A stretch of 64,000 nt of DNA from Pseudomonas argentinensis (lineage in GTDB: Bacteria > Pseudomonadota > Gammaproteobacteria > Pseudomonadales > Pseudomonadaceae), in the NCBI RefSeq assembly GCF_001839655.2, contig NZ_CP056087.1:4216001-4280000 (forward strand), in the 5' to 3' direction. The notes beneath the pieces were generated by a model. The model ran no database searches, was not told the DNA's origin, and saw only the letters and a list, made by a program, of their open reading frames with translations. The position numbers and the translations under genes are program-made. Shown here piece by piece: positions 36,096 to 45,545 of the stretch (position 1 is its first letter; each line of letters opens with the position of its first letter).

Positions 36096-39000
36096 TTACT
36101 GCAAATGCTCCAGCAACGCCTGGATGGGATGGCGCAGCGTGGCGTTCTTCAGCCGCGCCACCTGGCTGCGGCACGAATAGCCGGTCGCCAGGGGCTCGGC
36201 AGTGGCGCCGCAATCCAGGGCCGGCGCCCAGGACTGGGCGAAGATCGTCCGCGAGGTTTCCAGGTTGCGCGCCTCGTGCCCGTAGGTGCCGGACATCCCG
36301 CAGCACCCGGTGGCCTCGGCCGCCACCTGCAGCCCCGCCAGCTCGAACACCTTCGCCCACATCGCCGCACTGGGCGCCGCGTTGGTCTTCTCGGTGCAGT
36401 GGCCCAGCAGCCGGAACGCCACGGTTCTGGCCGACAGCTTGGGCTGGCCGTCGAGGGCCTCGAGCAGCCATTCCTGGGGCAACAGCACCTCCGGGCAGTG
36501 GAGGCCGGCGATCTTGCGGTACTCCTGACGATAGACCAGGGTCATGGCCGGGTCCAGCCCCACCAGCGGGATGTCGAAGCCGGCCAACGCCTGCAGGCCT
36601 TTGGCGGTGCGCCGAGCGGTGCGCTCGAAAGCCGGCAGAAAACCCTGCACGTGCAACGGCTTGCCGTTGGCCATAAAGGGCGCCAGCCACACGCGATAGC
36701 CCAGGCGGCTGGCCAACTCGATGAAAGCAGCGAACACCGGGGTTTCGAAATAGCGGGTAAAGGCGTCCTGCACCAGGATCAGGCTCCTGGCCCGCTCCGC
36801 CGCACTCAGGCGCGCCAGCTCGGCTGGTGTGGCTGTCGCCAGGCCATGGCGCGCCGCCAGGGCCGTGAAGTCGAAATCGCTGAGCAGCGGGCTGTCGACC
36901 ATGCCGATGCGCTCGGCCAGCAGGCGCGTCACCAGGGGCGAGCCCATCACGCCGTTGTACAACCGCGGCATGCGGGCGAACAGCGGCAGGCTGAATTCCA
37001 GCGAGCCGATCAAATAGTCGCGCAGCGGGCGCAGGTAGCGCTGGTGGTAGCGCTCGAGAAAGCGCGAACGAAACTCCGGCACGTTGACCTTTACCGGGCA
37101 CTGGCCCGCACAGGACTTGCACGCCAGGCAGCCGGCCATCGCCTCGTAGACCTCATGGGAGAAGTCGTCATCACCAGAGCGGGAATGGCGCCAGCGGCTC
37201 GGCAGGCTGCGCAGGAATTCCAGCGGGCCGCTGGCGATGGGCGCCAGCACGTCGACCCCGGCCTGGCCCTGCAGGCGCAGCCACTCGCGCACCAGCGAGG
37301 CGCGCCCCTTCGGCGAATGCACGCGCTGGCGGGTGGCCTTCCAGGACGGGCACATGGCGTCGTCGGGGTCGAAGTTGTAGCAGGCGCCGTTGCCGTTGCA
37401 GTGCACCGCGCTGCCGTAGCTCTGCCACACACGCTCGTCGATCTGCCGGTCGAGGTCGCCGCGCAAGGTCACTTCGTCGATCTTCAGCAGCGCCTCGTCG
37501 GTGCCCAGGGGCGTGGCGATCTTGCCGGGGTTGAGCTGGTTGTAGGGGTCGAACGCGCCCTTGAGCGCCTGCAGCGAGGCATACAACTCGCCGAAGAACG
37601 CCGGCGCGTATTCCGAGCGCACGCCCTTGCCGTGCTCGCCCCACAGCAGGCCGCCGTGGCGCTGGGTCAGGGCCGCCACCGCATCGGAGATCGGGCGGAT
37701 GGCCGCGGCCTGCTTCGGGTCCTTCATGTCCAGGGCCGGGCGCACGTGCAGCACGCCGGCATCGACGTGACCAAACATGCCGTAGGTCAGGCCGTGGCCG
37801 TCGAGCAGCGCGCGGAACTCGGTGATGAAGTCGGCGAGGTTTTCCGGTGGCACCGCGGTGTCCTCGACGAAGGGCTGGGGGCGCACCTCGCCGTCGACGT
37901 TGCCGAGCAGGCCCACCGCGCGCTTGCGCATCGCGTAGACCCGCGACACCGCCGCCCGCCCGCTCGCCAGGGTGTGGCCAAGGCGCACCACGCTGGTGTC
38001 CTGCTGGAGATGCTGGACGAAGCGCTCGACGCGGCCGTTGACCTCGTCCGGATCGTCGCCACTGAACTCCACCAGGTTGATGCCCAGGGTCGGCCGCCCG
38101 GCATCCTCGGGAAAGTATTCGGCGACGCCGTGCCAGACGATGTCGTTCATCGCCAGCAGCAGCACCTTGGAATCCACGGTTTCGATGGACAGCGGCTGCA
38201 GGGTGATCAGCGTGCGGGCATCGCGCAGCGCATCCATGAAACCGGCGTAGCGCACGTTGACCAGCACCGAGTACTGGGGAATCGGCAGCACGTTGAGCCG
38301 CGCCTCGACGATAAAGCCCAGGGAGCCCTCGGAGCCGCACAGCACGCTGTTGAGGTTGAAACGCCCGTCCGCCTCGCGCAGGTGGGCCAGGTCGTAGCCG
38401 GTCAGGCAGCGGTTGAGCTTTGGAAAGGTCGCCTCGATCAGCGCCGCCTTTTCGCGCTGGATCTGCTCGGCGCACTGGTACACCTGGCCGGTGCGGTCGC
38501 TGCGGGCCAGTTGCTCGTTCAGGGTCGACTCATCCACCGGGTGGCTGTGCAGGCGCTCGCCGCCGAGCAGGATGGTGGTCAGCTGCAGCACGTGGTCGCG
38601 GGTCTTGCCGTAGGTGCAGCTGCCCTGGCCGCTGGCGTCGGTATTGATCATGCCGCCGATGGTCGCCCGGTTGGAGGTCGACAGCTCCGGGGCGAAGAAC
38701 AGGCCGTGGGGCTTGAGCGCGGCGTTGAGTTGGTCCTTGACCACCCCGGTCTGCACCCGCACCCAGCGCTGCTCGGCATTGATCTCCAGGATGCGGTTCA
38801 TGTGCCGCGACAGGTCGACCACCACACCATCGGTAAGCGACTGGCCGTTGGTGCCGGTGCCGCCGCCGCGCGGCGTCAGCTTGACGCTGCGGTGCGCGGG
38901 CTCGCTGACCACACGGGCCAGCAGCTGCACGTCGTCTTCATCGAGGGGAAACACCGCCGCCTGGGGTTGGCGCTGGTAGATGGAGTTGTCGGTGGCCAGC

Positions 39001-39119
39001 ACGGTGCGGCTGGCGTGGTCACGGGCGATCTCGCCGCGAAAGCCGGCGGCGCCAAGCGCGTCGAGAAAGACCAGGTAATGGGCCTGGGTCGGTTGCGGAG
39101 CACTCAGGCTGGCGATCAT
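36096..39119 (-). CDS. ydiJ: FAD/[4Fe-4S] D-2-hydroxyglutarate dehydrogenase, YdiJ type
   Basis: A 1007-residue enzyme. Residues about 45-265 form an FAD_binding_4 (PCMH) domain (VKLTPRGGGTGTNGQSLTDG, NRATIGGMINTDASGQGSC). About 280-545 form the FAD-oxidase C-terminal domain (EGSLGFIVEARL, LLWGEHGKGVRSEY). A ferredoxin-like part near 660-672 has CLACKSCAGQCP, and the C-terminal region carries CCG-type cysteines (ATGCCGMSGTYGHE). The homologue in P. putida and E. coli oxidises D-2-hydroxyglutarate to 2-oxoglutarate, which is the product of HglS. It is divergent from a LysR gene that probably controls it. Confidence 0.9.
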   Translation of the reverse strand: MIASLSAPQPTQAHYLVFLDALGAAGFRGEIARDHASRTVLATDNSIYQRQPQAAVFPLDEDDVQLLARVVSEPAHRSVKLTPRGGGTGTNGQSLTDGVVVDLSRHMNRILEINAEQRWVRVQTGVVKDQLNAALKPHGLFFAPELSTSNRATIGGMINTDASGQGSCTYGKTRDHVLQLTTILLGGERLHSHPVDESTLNEQLARSDRTGQVYQCAEQIQREKAALIEATFPKLNRCLTGYDLAHLREADGRFNLNSVLCGSEGSLGFIVEARLNVLPIPQYSVLVNVRYAGFMDALRDARTLITLQPLSIETVDSKVLLLAMNDIVWHGVAEYFPEDAGRPTLGINLVEFSGDDPDEVNGRVERFVQHLQQDTSVVRLGHTLASGRAAVSRVYAMRKRAVGLLGNVDGEVRPQPFVEDTAVPPENLADFITEFRALLDGHGLTYGMFGHVDAGVLHVRPALDMKDPKQAAAIRPISDAVAALTQRHGGLLWGEHGKGVRSEYAPAFFGELYASLQALKGAFDPYNQLNPGKIATPLGTDEALLKIDEVTLRGDLDRQIDERVWQSYGSAVHCNGNGACYNFDPDDAMCPSWKATRQRVHSPKGRASLVREWLRLQGQAGVDVLAPIASGPLEFLRSLPSRWRHSRSGDDDFSHEVYEAMAGCLACKSCAGQCPVKVNVPEFRSRFLERYHQRYLRPLRDYLIGSLEFSLPLFARMPRLYNGVMGSPLVTRLLAERIGMVDSPLLSDFDFTALAARHGLATATPAELARLSAAERARSLILVQDAFTRYFETPVFAAFIELASRLGYRVWLAPFMANGKPLHVQGFLPAFERTARRTAKGLQALAGFDIPLVGLDPAMTLVYRQEYRKIAGLHCPEVLLPQEWLLEALDGQPKLSARTVAFRLLGHCTEKTNAAPSAAMWAKVFELAGLQVAAEATGCCGMSGTYGHEARNLETSRTIFAQSWAPALDCGATAEPLATGYSCRSQVARLKNATLRHPIQALLEHLQ

Positions 39120-39234
39120 CGATGTATCTCCCAGTGGGCCATTGCATCAGGCAGGTCAGGTAATGGGCAGCATTTTCGGCAGCCTGCGCCTGTGCTACAA
39201 GGGTATTTGCCGTGGAAACCCATGAGTTTTATGA

Positions 39235-40131
39235 ATGAATCTGCGCAGACTGACACCCTCGATGTCTCTGCTGCTGGCCTTCGAGTCGGCGGCGCGCCAC
39301 CAGAGCTATACCCGCGCGGCGACCGAACTGTCGCTGACCCAGAGCGCGGTGAGCCGCCAGGTGCAGGCGCTGGAAGCCTTTCTGGGCATCACCCTGTTCC
39401 AGCGCGAGGGCCGTAACGTGGTGCTCACCAATGTCGGCCGGCTGTACGCCGACACCCTGTCCGACGCCCTGGCAAGCATTCGCAATGCGACCCTGCAGGC
39501 CATCGACTATGGCTCCGGCGGCGGCACCCTGCGCCTGGCCCTGCTGCCGACCTTCGGCTCGACCTGGCTGCTGCCCCGGCTGCACGAGTTCTACGCCGCC
39601 AACCCGGGCGTGCAGGTGCACATCCATTCGCGCATCCACGCCGATTTCAGCGACGGCCAGCTCGACGCCGCGATCTGCGTCGGCGACGGCGCCTGGCCGG
39701 AACTGGTGGCCCACCCGCTGCTCGAAGAATCCATGGTGCTGATCGCCAGCCCGGCGATGCTCGACGCCGGCGAGCCGCTGACGCCCGAGCGGGTGGCCGG
39801 GCAATTGCTCCTGCAGGTCGCCAGCCACCCGCCCATGTGGTCGACATGGTTCGCCCGGCACGGCATGGGCAGCGGGCGGTTGCAGGCCGGCCCCAGCTTC
39901 GAGCTGACCTCGCACCTGATCCAGGCCGTGCGCGCCGGCATCGGCCTGGTGCCCCAGGTGCTGGTCGAGGAAGAACTGCGCCAGGGCCAGCTGCGCACCA
40001 CCGGCGCGCCGGTTTCCAGCGGTCGTACCTACTTTCTCGCCTACCCCAAACGCAATGCCGTGCTGCCGGCGCTGGGGGTGTTTCGGCAATGGCTGCTCAA
40101 CGGCGTGGCCAATGGTGGCGAGTGCGGTTGA
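39235..40131 (+). CDS. LysR-family regulator divergent from ydiJ
   Basis: A 298-residue regulator. The HTH is QSYTRAATELSLTQSAVSRQ at about residues 22-41, and the effector domain begins LRLALLPTFGSTWLLPRLHE. It is of the GcvA type, like the regulator at 31568-32497. It is transcribed away from ydiJ with 115 bp between starts, so it probably controls ydiJ in response to 2-hydroxyglutarate or a related acid (inference). Confidence 0.9.
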   Translation: MNLRRLTPSMSLLLAFESAARHQSYTRAATELSLTQSAVSRQVQALEAFLGITLFQREGRNVVLTNVGRLYADTLSDALASIRNATLQAIDYGSGGGTLRLALLPTFGSTWLLPRLHEFYAANPGVQVHIHSRIHADFSDGQLDAAICVGDGAWPELVAHPLLEESMVLIASPAMLDAGEPLTPERVAGQLLLQVASHPPMWSTWFARHGMGSGRLQAGPSFELTSHLIQAVRAGIGLVPQVLVEEELRQGQLRTTGAPVSSGRTYFLAYPKRNAVLPALGVFRQWLLNGVANGGECG

Positions 40132-40404
40132 CAGGTCGCCTGAACACCGGCATGGCCGAGAGGCGATCCATTCATTTCACCGATCTGGTTAACAATCATT
40201 TAATCGTCGTGAAGTTTATCCACGGATAGCGAAACCCTAAAGTTACTCCATCCGCAGCCTGCCGCTGCCGTCGCGAGAACTAAACATGCCCACCGCCCTT
40301 TCCGATATCCGCCTGGTTGCCGCCCGCCCCCTGGTGCCCGGCGCCACCTCGATGCAGGCCACCTACCTCGATGCCGGTGCGAGGATCGGCGCAGGAGCAA
40401 GCAA

Positions 40405-41064
40405 ATGGTGATCGCATCCAACGTTCAGGCGCCAAACCTTTCCGAACCCGCGGTGCTGTACGTGATGGATGCGTACTGCGGCTGGTGCTGGGGCTTTTCA
40501 CCGCGCATGCGCGAATTCGAAGCGGCCAACCGCCAGCGGGTCGCGTTCACCGCGATCAGCGGCGGCCTGTTTCTCGGCAGCCGCGCCACCGCGATCGCCC
40601 ACTACCCGCATATCCCGGAGGCCAACACCCGCATCGCCAGCCTGACCGGCGCGGTATTCGGTGAGGGTTACCAGGCGCTGCTACGCCAGGGCATGGCCGT
40701 CATGGACTCGCTGGACGCTGCCAAGGCGCTGGCGGTGTTGCGGGCTCAGGCTCCCGAACGCGCCGTGCACTGGGCCCACGAACTGCAGGCGGCGTTCTAC
40801 CTGGCCGGCCGCAGCCTGGCGGAGCCGGCCACGCTGGCCGCCATCGCACGGGCGAACGGCCTGGACGAGGCCGCCGCGTTGAACGAGCTGGCCGCGTCCT
40901 CGACCACGGCCCGCGCCCAGGGGGATTTTGCCCTGGCGCGCCAACTGGGCGTCACCTCCTACCCGAGCCTGCTGTTCATCGATGAGCGGGGTGTTCATCA
41001 GCTCCCTGCCACCGGTACCTCGCTCGATGCGCTGAACCAGCGGCTCGATGCCCTGCTGGCCTGA
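40405..41064 (+). CDS. DsbA-family thioredoxin-fold protein
   Basis: A 219-residue protein of the DsbA/FrnE type. The active-site motif C-G-W-C lies at about residues 25-28 (MDAYCGWCWGFSPRM), followed by an alpha-helical insert and a cis-Pro loop (GVTSYPSLLFID). There is no signal peptide, so it is likely cytoplasmic. The ATG at 40405 is used here. A 41-codon open frame (40286-40411, MPTALSDIRLVAARPLVPGA...) ends across this start and may be the remnant of a deleted gene. A flavodoxin-like gene follows 64 bp later on the same strand. Confidence 0.88.
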   Translation: MVIASNVQAPNLSEPAVLYVMDAYCGWCWGFSPRMREFEAANRQRVAFTAISGGLFLGSRATAIAHYPHIPEANTRIASLTGAVFGEGYQALLRQGMAVMDSLDAAKALAVLRAQAPERAVHWAHELQAAFYLAGRSLAEPATLAAIARANGLDEAAALNELAASSTTARAQGDFALARQLGVTSYPSLLFIDERGVHQLPATGTSLDALNQRLDALLA

Positions 41065-41128
41065 ATACACCCCGGCCCCCCGGCCCGGCTTTAGCAAATC
41101 CTCGAGCAACCCGTTAAGGAAACCCGTC

Positions 41129-41704
41129 ATGATCAAAGTCGCCATCGTCTATTTCAGTGGTTATGGCCACACCGCCAAGCAGGCCGAGGCCGTGCAGCGC
41201 GGTGCCGCCGCCCAGGAAGACACCGAGGTGAGCCTGCTTCGCATCGACCAGGACGGCAACTTGCCGGAGGACGCGCTCGAGGTGCTGGCCGCGCAGGACG
41301 CGATCATCTATGGCTCGCCGACCTACATGGGCGGCCCGGCCTGGCAGTTCAAGAAGTTCGCCGACGCCAGCTCCAAGCTGTGGATCAAGCAGGCTCTGAA
41401 GGACAAGGTGGCCGCCGGCTTCACCAACTCGGCGACCGTCAACGGCGACAAGTTCTCGACCATTCAGTACTTCTGGACCCTGTCGCAGCAGCACGGCCAG
41501 GTGTGGGTGGGAACCGGACTGATGCCTGCGAACAAGAAAGACAGTGGCCCGGCCGATATCAACTGGTCAGGCGGCTTCGCCGGCGCCCTGGCCATCTCGC
41601 CGTCCGATGCCAGTGCCGAAGAGGCGCCCCGCGCAGGCGATCTGAAGACCGCCGAGCTGCTGGGCCAACGGGTGGTCGACCTGGCGCGCCGGCTCAAGCC
41701 CTAG
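41129..41704 (+). CDS. WrbA-like flavodoxin / NAD(P)H:quinone oxidoreductase
   Basis: A 191-residue FMN protein. The phosphate-binding loop is IVYFSGYGHTAKQAE and the flavin-stacking loop GSPTYMGGPAWQFKKFAD. It belongs to the flavodoxin/NADPH-dependent FMN reductase clan and probably reduces quinones by two electrons. The ATG at 41129 follows AAGGAA. It is in line with the DsbA-like gene, suggesting a thiol and quinone redox stress pair. Confidence 0.87.
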   Translation: MIKVAIVYFSGYGHTAKQAEAVQRGAAAQEDTEVSLLRIDQDGNLPEDALEVLAAQDAIIYGSPTYMGGPAWQFKKFADASSKLWIKQALKDKVAAGFTNSATVNGDKFSTIQYFWTLSQQHGQVWVGTGLMPANKKDSGPADINWSGGFAGALAISPSDASAEEAPRAGDLKTAELLGQRVVDLARRLKP

Positions 41705-41724
41705 CCCGCGCGGGGCGGCCCGGT

Positions 41725-42489
41725 TCAGCCGGCCGTCACCGTCATGCCGCCATCGGCCATGACCACCGCCCCGACCATGAAGCTCGCCCGATCCGAGGCC
41801 AGGAAGGCAACCACTTCGGCGATCTCCTCCGGCTGCGCCGCGCGACCGATGGGCGCCGCCTCGCCGTGCCGGGCCAGAAAGGCCGGGCCGTCGTCCACCA
41901 CCTCGTTGAGGATGTTGGTCACCACATCACCAGAGCCCACGGCGTTGACGCGAATGCCATGCTCGATGGCCTCCAGCGCCAGCGTGCGGGTCAGTTGCGC
42001 CAGCGCGCCCTTCGAGGCGGCATACGCGGCGATGCTGGGAAAGGCGAAATACGAGGCGTAGGACGCGATATTGACGATGGCGCCGGATCTGTTCGGCATC
42101 ATCGCCTTCATGGCTTCGCGGCAATGCAGGAAGGCCGCCGTGGCGTTGACCGCCTGGATGCGCTCCCAGTCCGCGCGGCTCATGTCCACCACCGGCTTGT
42201 TGATGATGATCCCGGCGTTGTTGACCAGGATATCCAGGCGGCCGAAGCGCGCCACGGCCAGGGCCACGGCCCGCTCGGCAGCGCCATCCTCGCTGATGTC
42301 GGCGACCAGGGGCTCCAGGCCCGGCGCGGCCAACTGCTCGACGGCCGGGTCGATATCCTCGGCGACGACCTTGGCACCGCGTCCATGCAGCAGCAGGGCG
42401 ATGGCCTTGCCGATGCCGCTGGCGGCGCCGGTTACCAGCGCGACCTTGCCTGCGACTTCGTGCGGGACGGTATTCGTGATGTCAGCCAT
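41725..42489 (-). CDS. Short-chain dehydrogenase/reductase
   Basis: A 254-residue SDR enzyme. The cofactor loop is VTGAASGIGKAIA, the NNAG motif is VNNAGIIINK, and the catalytic Ser-Tyr-Lys set is seen in VNIASYASYFAFPSIAAYAASKG. The C-terminal MVGAVVMADGGMTVTAG is classical. An Asp at the end of strand 2 (AEDIDP) points to NAD(H) preference. The ATG at 42487-42489 has GGAGGAAAT before it. The substrate is unknown. Confidence 0.92.
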   Translation of the reverse strand: MADITNTVPHEVAGKVALVTGAASGIGKAIALLLHGRGAKVVAEDIDPAVEQLAAPGLEPLVADISEDGAAERAVALAVARFGRLDILVNNAGIIINKPVVDMSRADWERIQAVNATAAFLHCREAMKAMMPNRSGAIVNIASYASYFAFPSIAAYAASKGALAQLTRTLALEAIEHGIRVNAVGSGDVVTNILNEVVDDGPAFLARHGEAAPIGRAAQPEEIAEVVAFLASDRASFMVGAVVMADGGMTVTAG

Positions 42490-42952
42490 GGTATTTCCTC
42501 CAGAGTCGTGACCGAACGAGGCATTCGCCGGCCTGCACCCTCGGGGGGTGCCGTCAATGATGACGGTTGTACTGTCCCGCAGACGGGCGCCGGAGACTTT
42601 CGGGGCTTTGCCGAGGCTGTCGTGATCTTGCGATTCAATGAAAGTGGTTCGCCACTGAGCGTGCCCGCCTGAAGGATTTCCGAGGTTCGGCTGATGGTGC
42701 TTTTGCATTCAAGGGTGCGCGCTACCGCACCAGCGGACTGTTCAGCAAAACCCAGCATGGACATGCCATTGGTGAGCACTGCTACCGCTGCGATAACGAA
42801 AAAACGATAGGAAAGCATGACTGCCGTGTCCCCGATCTGGATGCCGAAAGGTTGGTGACGAACAAGAGGCCCGCCATCGGCGTTCGCGCCTCACCCGTTC
42901 GATTTCTTGCTCTACGGCCCCAAAAATGGCCAGCCGCTATAGGGAAGATCGA
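42490..42952. other. Gap between SDR and pirin genes with a doubtful exported ORF
   Basis: On the minus strand a frame from 42818 starts MLSYRFFVIAAVAVLTNGMS, which resembles a signal peptide ending in FAEQ, and then continues in low-complexity sequence into the SDR start region. No ribosome site precedes it and no family was recognised. It may be a small secreted protein or a decayed gene. No other feature was seen. Confidence 0.3.
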
Positions 42953-43870
42953 TCAGCCCTTGAAGCGCCAGCGCGCTCCGCTGTCAGGTAGCGGGATGTA
43001 TTCGCTCTCGCCGGGGACGTCAGGGAAGCGGCGAGCGCGCCAATCCTCGACCGCCTGGTGAATTCGATCCGGCCGGCTGGAAACGAAATTCCAGTAGATA
43101 TGGCGAGGCCCATCGAGCGGCTCGCCGCCGAGCACCATCAGTGCCGCCCCACTCAAGGCACGGATGACGACCTCACTGCCGGGCCGCAGCACCACCAACT
43201 GGTTCGCCCCGAAACGACCGGTCTGGCCCTGCACTTCCACCTCGCCGCTGACCACGTACAGGGCGCGCTCGATGTGCTCGGCGGACAGCTGGTAACGTGC
43301 ACCGGCCTGCAGTTGCAGGTCGGCGTAGAACAGCGGTGAGAAGGTCTGGGTCGAGGCACTCTGGCCTTCGAGCGCGCCAGCCAGTAAACGAAGCGAGACA
43401 CCTTCCCCCTCGATCACCGGAAGCGAGGGCGCGCTCAGATGGTGGAAGCCCGGTGCGCTTTCCTCATGCGCCTGGGGCAGGGCCACCCAGGCCTGGAGCC
43501 CCATGAGTGTGCCGCCACTGGCACGCACCGGGTCGCTCGAGCGCTCGGAATGGACGATGCCGCGGCCGGCGACCATCACGTTGACCTCCCCGGCCTCGAG
43601 CAGCTGGATATGGCCGGCGCTGTCGCGGTGCAGCATTTCTCCCTGAAGCAGGTAGCTGATGGTGGCCAGACCGATGTGTGGATGTGGCCGGGTGTCCATG
43701 CCCTCGCCAGCGCCAAAAGCCACCGGTCCGAAGCTGTCGAGGAAAACGAACGGCCCGACCATCCGGCGTTGCGCAGACGGAAGCGCACGGCGTACATCGA
43801 ACCCGCCGATGTCACGCACGTTGGGCAGGACGATCTGTTCGATTGGAGAGGCGGCAGTGTGATGCGTCAT
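42953..43870 (-). CDS. Pirin-family protein (bicupin)
   Basis: A 305-residue protein with two cupin domains. The N-terminal pirin metal site is visible in RPHPHIGLATISYLLQGE (His, His) and HSERSS; the C-terminal pirin domain starts near residue 180. Members act as quercetinase-like dioxygenases or redox-sensitive regulators. The ATG at 43868-43870 (MTHHTAASPIEQIV) is used. It is divergent from a LysR gene, 101 bp between starts, which probably controls it. Confidence 0.9.
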   Translation of the reverse strand: MTHHTAASPIEQIVLPNVRDIGGFDVRRALPSAQRRMVGPFVFLDSFGPVAFGAGEGMDTRPHPHIGLATISYLLQGEMLHRDSAGHIQLLEAGEVNVMVAGRGIVHSERSSDPVRASGGTLMGLQAWVALPQAHEESAPGFHHLSAPSLPVIEGEGVSLRLLAGALEGQSASTQTFSPLFYADLQLQAGARYQLSAEHIERALYVVSGEVEVQGQTGRFGANQLVVLRPGSEVVIRALSGAALMVLGGEPLDGPRHIYWNFVSSRPDRIHQAVEDWRARRFPDVPGESEYIPLPDSGARWRFKG

Positions 43871-43971
43871 GGCGGATCTCGCTGAGCAGCTGGTTGATGG
43901 GGCCACTCTAGACGCGCTGGCTTTTCGGAAAAAGCCATATAATATGCATCAAAACGTTCTAGGAATTAGAA

Positions 43972-44877
43972 ATGAGCAATAATCCCGGCACCCCTACCCT
44001 GGATCAATTGCGGGTATTTCTCACGGTGGTGGACGTGGGCAGTTTCGCGGGGGCCGCACGCAAGTTGCATCGCGCCACGTCCGTCGTCAGTTATTCGATT
44101 GCCAACCTGGAAATGCAGTTGGGCATCAGCCTGTTCGACCGCAAGACCACCCGCAAACCACAGCTGACCGATGCCGGTCGCACGGTTCTGGCCGAGGCAC
44201 GCAGCATCTACAGCGGCATCGATGGGCTGCGCGCCAAGGTGAGCGGTCTGTTGCACGGCCTCGAGGCGGAGGTTCATCTGGTACTGGACGTGATGCTGCC
44301 GAGCGAGCGCGTGGTCGATGCGCTCAAGGCGTTTCGCGAGCAATTCCCGACCGTCTCGCTGCACCTGCATATCGAAGCATTGGGTGCTGTCACCCAGCGT
44401 GTACTCGACCGCGGTGCCACGCTCGGCGTCAGCGGCCCGTTGACCAGGAGTATCGACGGCATCGACCGTATCGGCGCAGGCAAGGTCATGCTGATTCCAG
44501 TGGCTGCACCGGCGCATCCCTTGGCCGCTACCGGCCCACACGGCCCAGGCGCCGGCCGGGAACACGTGCAACTGGTACTTACCGATCGTTCCACGCTAAC
44601 GGATGACCAGGAGTTCGCTGTGGTCGGAACGAGAACCTGGAGGCTGGCGGATCTGGGCGCGAAGCACATGCTACTTCGCGAAGGCATCGGCTGGGGCAAC
44701 ATGCCCGAACCGATCATTCGAGACGATCTGGGCAGCGGGCGGCTCGTCCGCCTGGATCTGCCCGACTGCCCAGGCGGCGACTACCTGTTCGATGTGATCT
44801 ATCGCACCGACACGCCACCCGGCCCCGCCGCCCGTTGGCTGATCGAACGATTCAAAGCCCAGGTGTCAACCACATGA
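43972..44877 (+). CDS. LysR-family regulator divergent from the pirin gene
   Basis: A 301-residue regulator with HTH GSFAGAARKLHRATSVVSYS near residues 22-41 and an effector domain from about 90. The gap to the pirin gene is A/T-rich (CATATAATATGCATCAAAACG), a likely binding and promoter region. LysR/pirin pairs of this kind respond to oxidative or electrophile stress in other bacteria (family knowledge; the effector here is unknown). Confidence 0.9.
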   Translation: MSNNPGTPTLDQLRVFLTVVDVGSFAGAARKLHRATSVVSYSIANLEMQLGISLFDRKTTRKPQLTDAGRTVLAEARSIYSGIDGLRAKVSGLLHGLEAEVHLVLDVMLPSERVVDALKAFREQFPTVSLHLHIEALGAVTQRVLDRGATLGVSGPLTRSIDGIDRIGAGKVMLIPVAAPAHPLAATGPHGPGAGREHVQLVLTDRSTLTDDQEFAVVGTRTWRLADLGAKHMLLREGIGWGNMPEPIIRDDLGSGRLVRLDLPDCPGGDYLFDVIYRTDTPPGPAARWLIERFKAQVSTT

Positions 44878-45048
44878 GTTCGATTTTATCGAACGGTAGA
44901 ATCAAAAATAGACGGCTTTTCTCGAATGCCCGCCGGTGAGACAGTGCATTCCATCCAGGTGACATGCCGTCGCCTACAGCCATCGCTGTTGGCTGTCTGG
45001 CCGCCCACTGGGCCCAGGATCATCCCCTACCTGCACTGGAGCACAGCC

Positions 45049-45465
45049 ATGATCACTGCCGCCGAACTGCTTGAGCTGCATTTCGCCACCCTTGTCGACG
45101 ATCCGCAGCGCTGGCAAACACTCATCGCCGACCACCTCGTCTGGGAGCTGCCCTTTGCGCCGACGCTGGGCCACCCGGCACGGCTGCAAGGCCGCGAGCA
45201 GGTGCTGGCGCATGTCGGGTTCGTCGGCGCGGTCGAGAACTTCCGCTTCTTCGATCTGCAGGTGCACCCGGGCGCCGTTGCCTCCGAGGCCAGCGCCGAG
45301 ATCAAGGCCGAAGGGATGATCAGGCCGACCGGCCGCCTTTACCAGCAGGACTACGTATTGTTCGTGCGCGTGGAGAACGGCAAGCTGGCGTTCATCCGCG
45401 AGTACTTCGACCCGGTACGCGCCGCCATCGCGCTGCAGGCACCCATCCCGGCACTGGCCGGCTGA
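45049..45465 (+). CDS. NTF2/SnoaL-like small protein
   Basis: Encodes 138 residues with the NTF2-like fold of ketosteroid isomerase-type proteins (LIADHLVWELPFAPTLGHPA, then LYQQDYVLFVRVENGKLAFI and a YFDP strand). Acid residues in the pocket may be catalytic, but the reaction is unknown. The start is the ATG at 45049; the 170 bp upstream contains the inverted repeat TTCGATTTTATCGAA at about 44879-44893, a possible operator. Confidence 0.75.
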   Translation: MITAAELLELHFATLVDDPQRWQTLIADHLVWELPFAPTLGHPARLQGREQVLAHVGFVGAVENFRFFDLQVHPGAVASEASAEIKAEGMIRPTGRLYQQDYVLFVRVENGKLAFIREYFDPVRAAIALQAPIPALAG

Positions 45466-45545
45466 GCAACCCGGTTGCACAGGCCCACCGGTGCGCTACC
45501 CTGTCGACCGCCGCCCTCGCCCGTGGGCATCGTCGATGGCCCCTC

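Noticed and set aside
36006..39416. Open frame of over 1100 codons on the plus strand
   Set aside because: It is the shadow of ydiJ on the other strand; its sequence is low in hydrophobic patterning and rich in Arg/Gln/His/Ala, typical of antisense of GC-rich genes.
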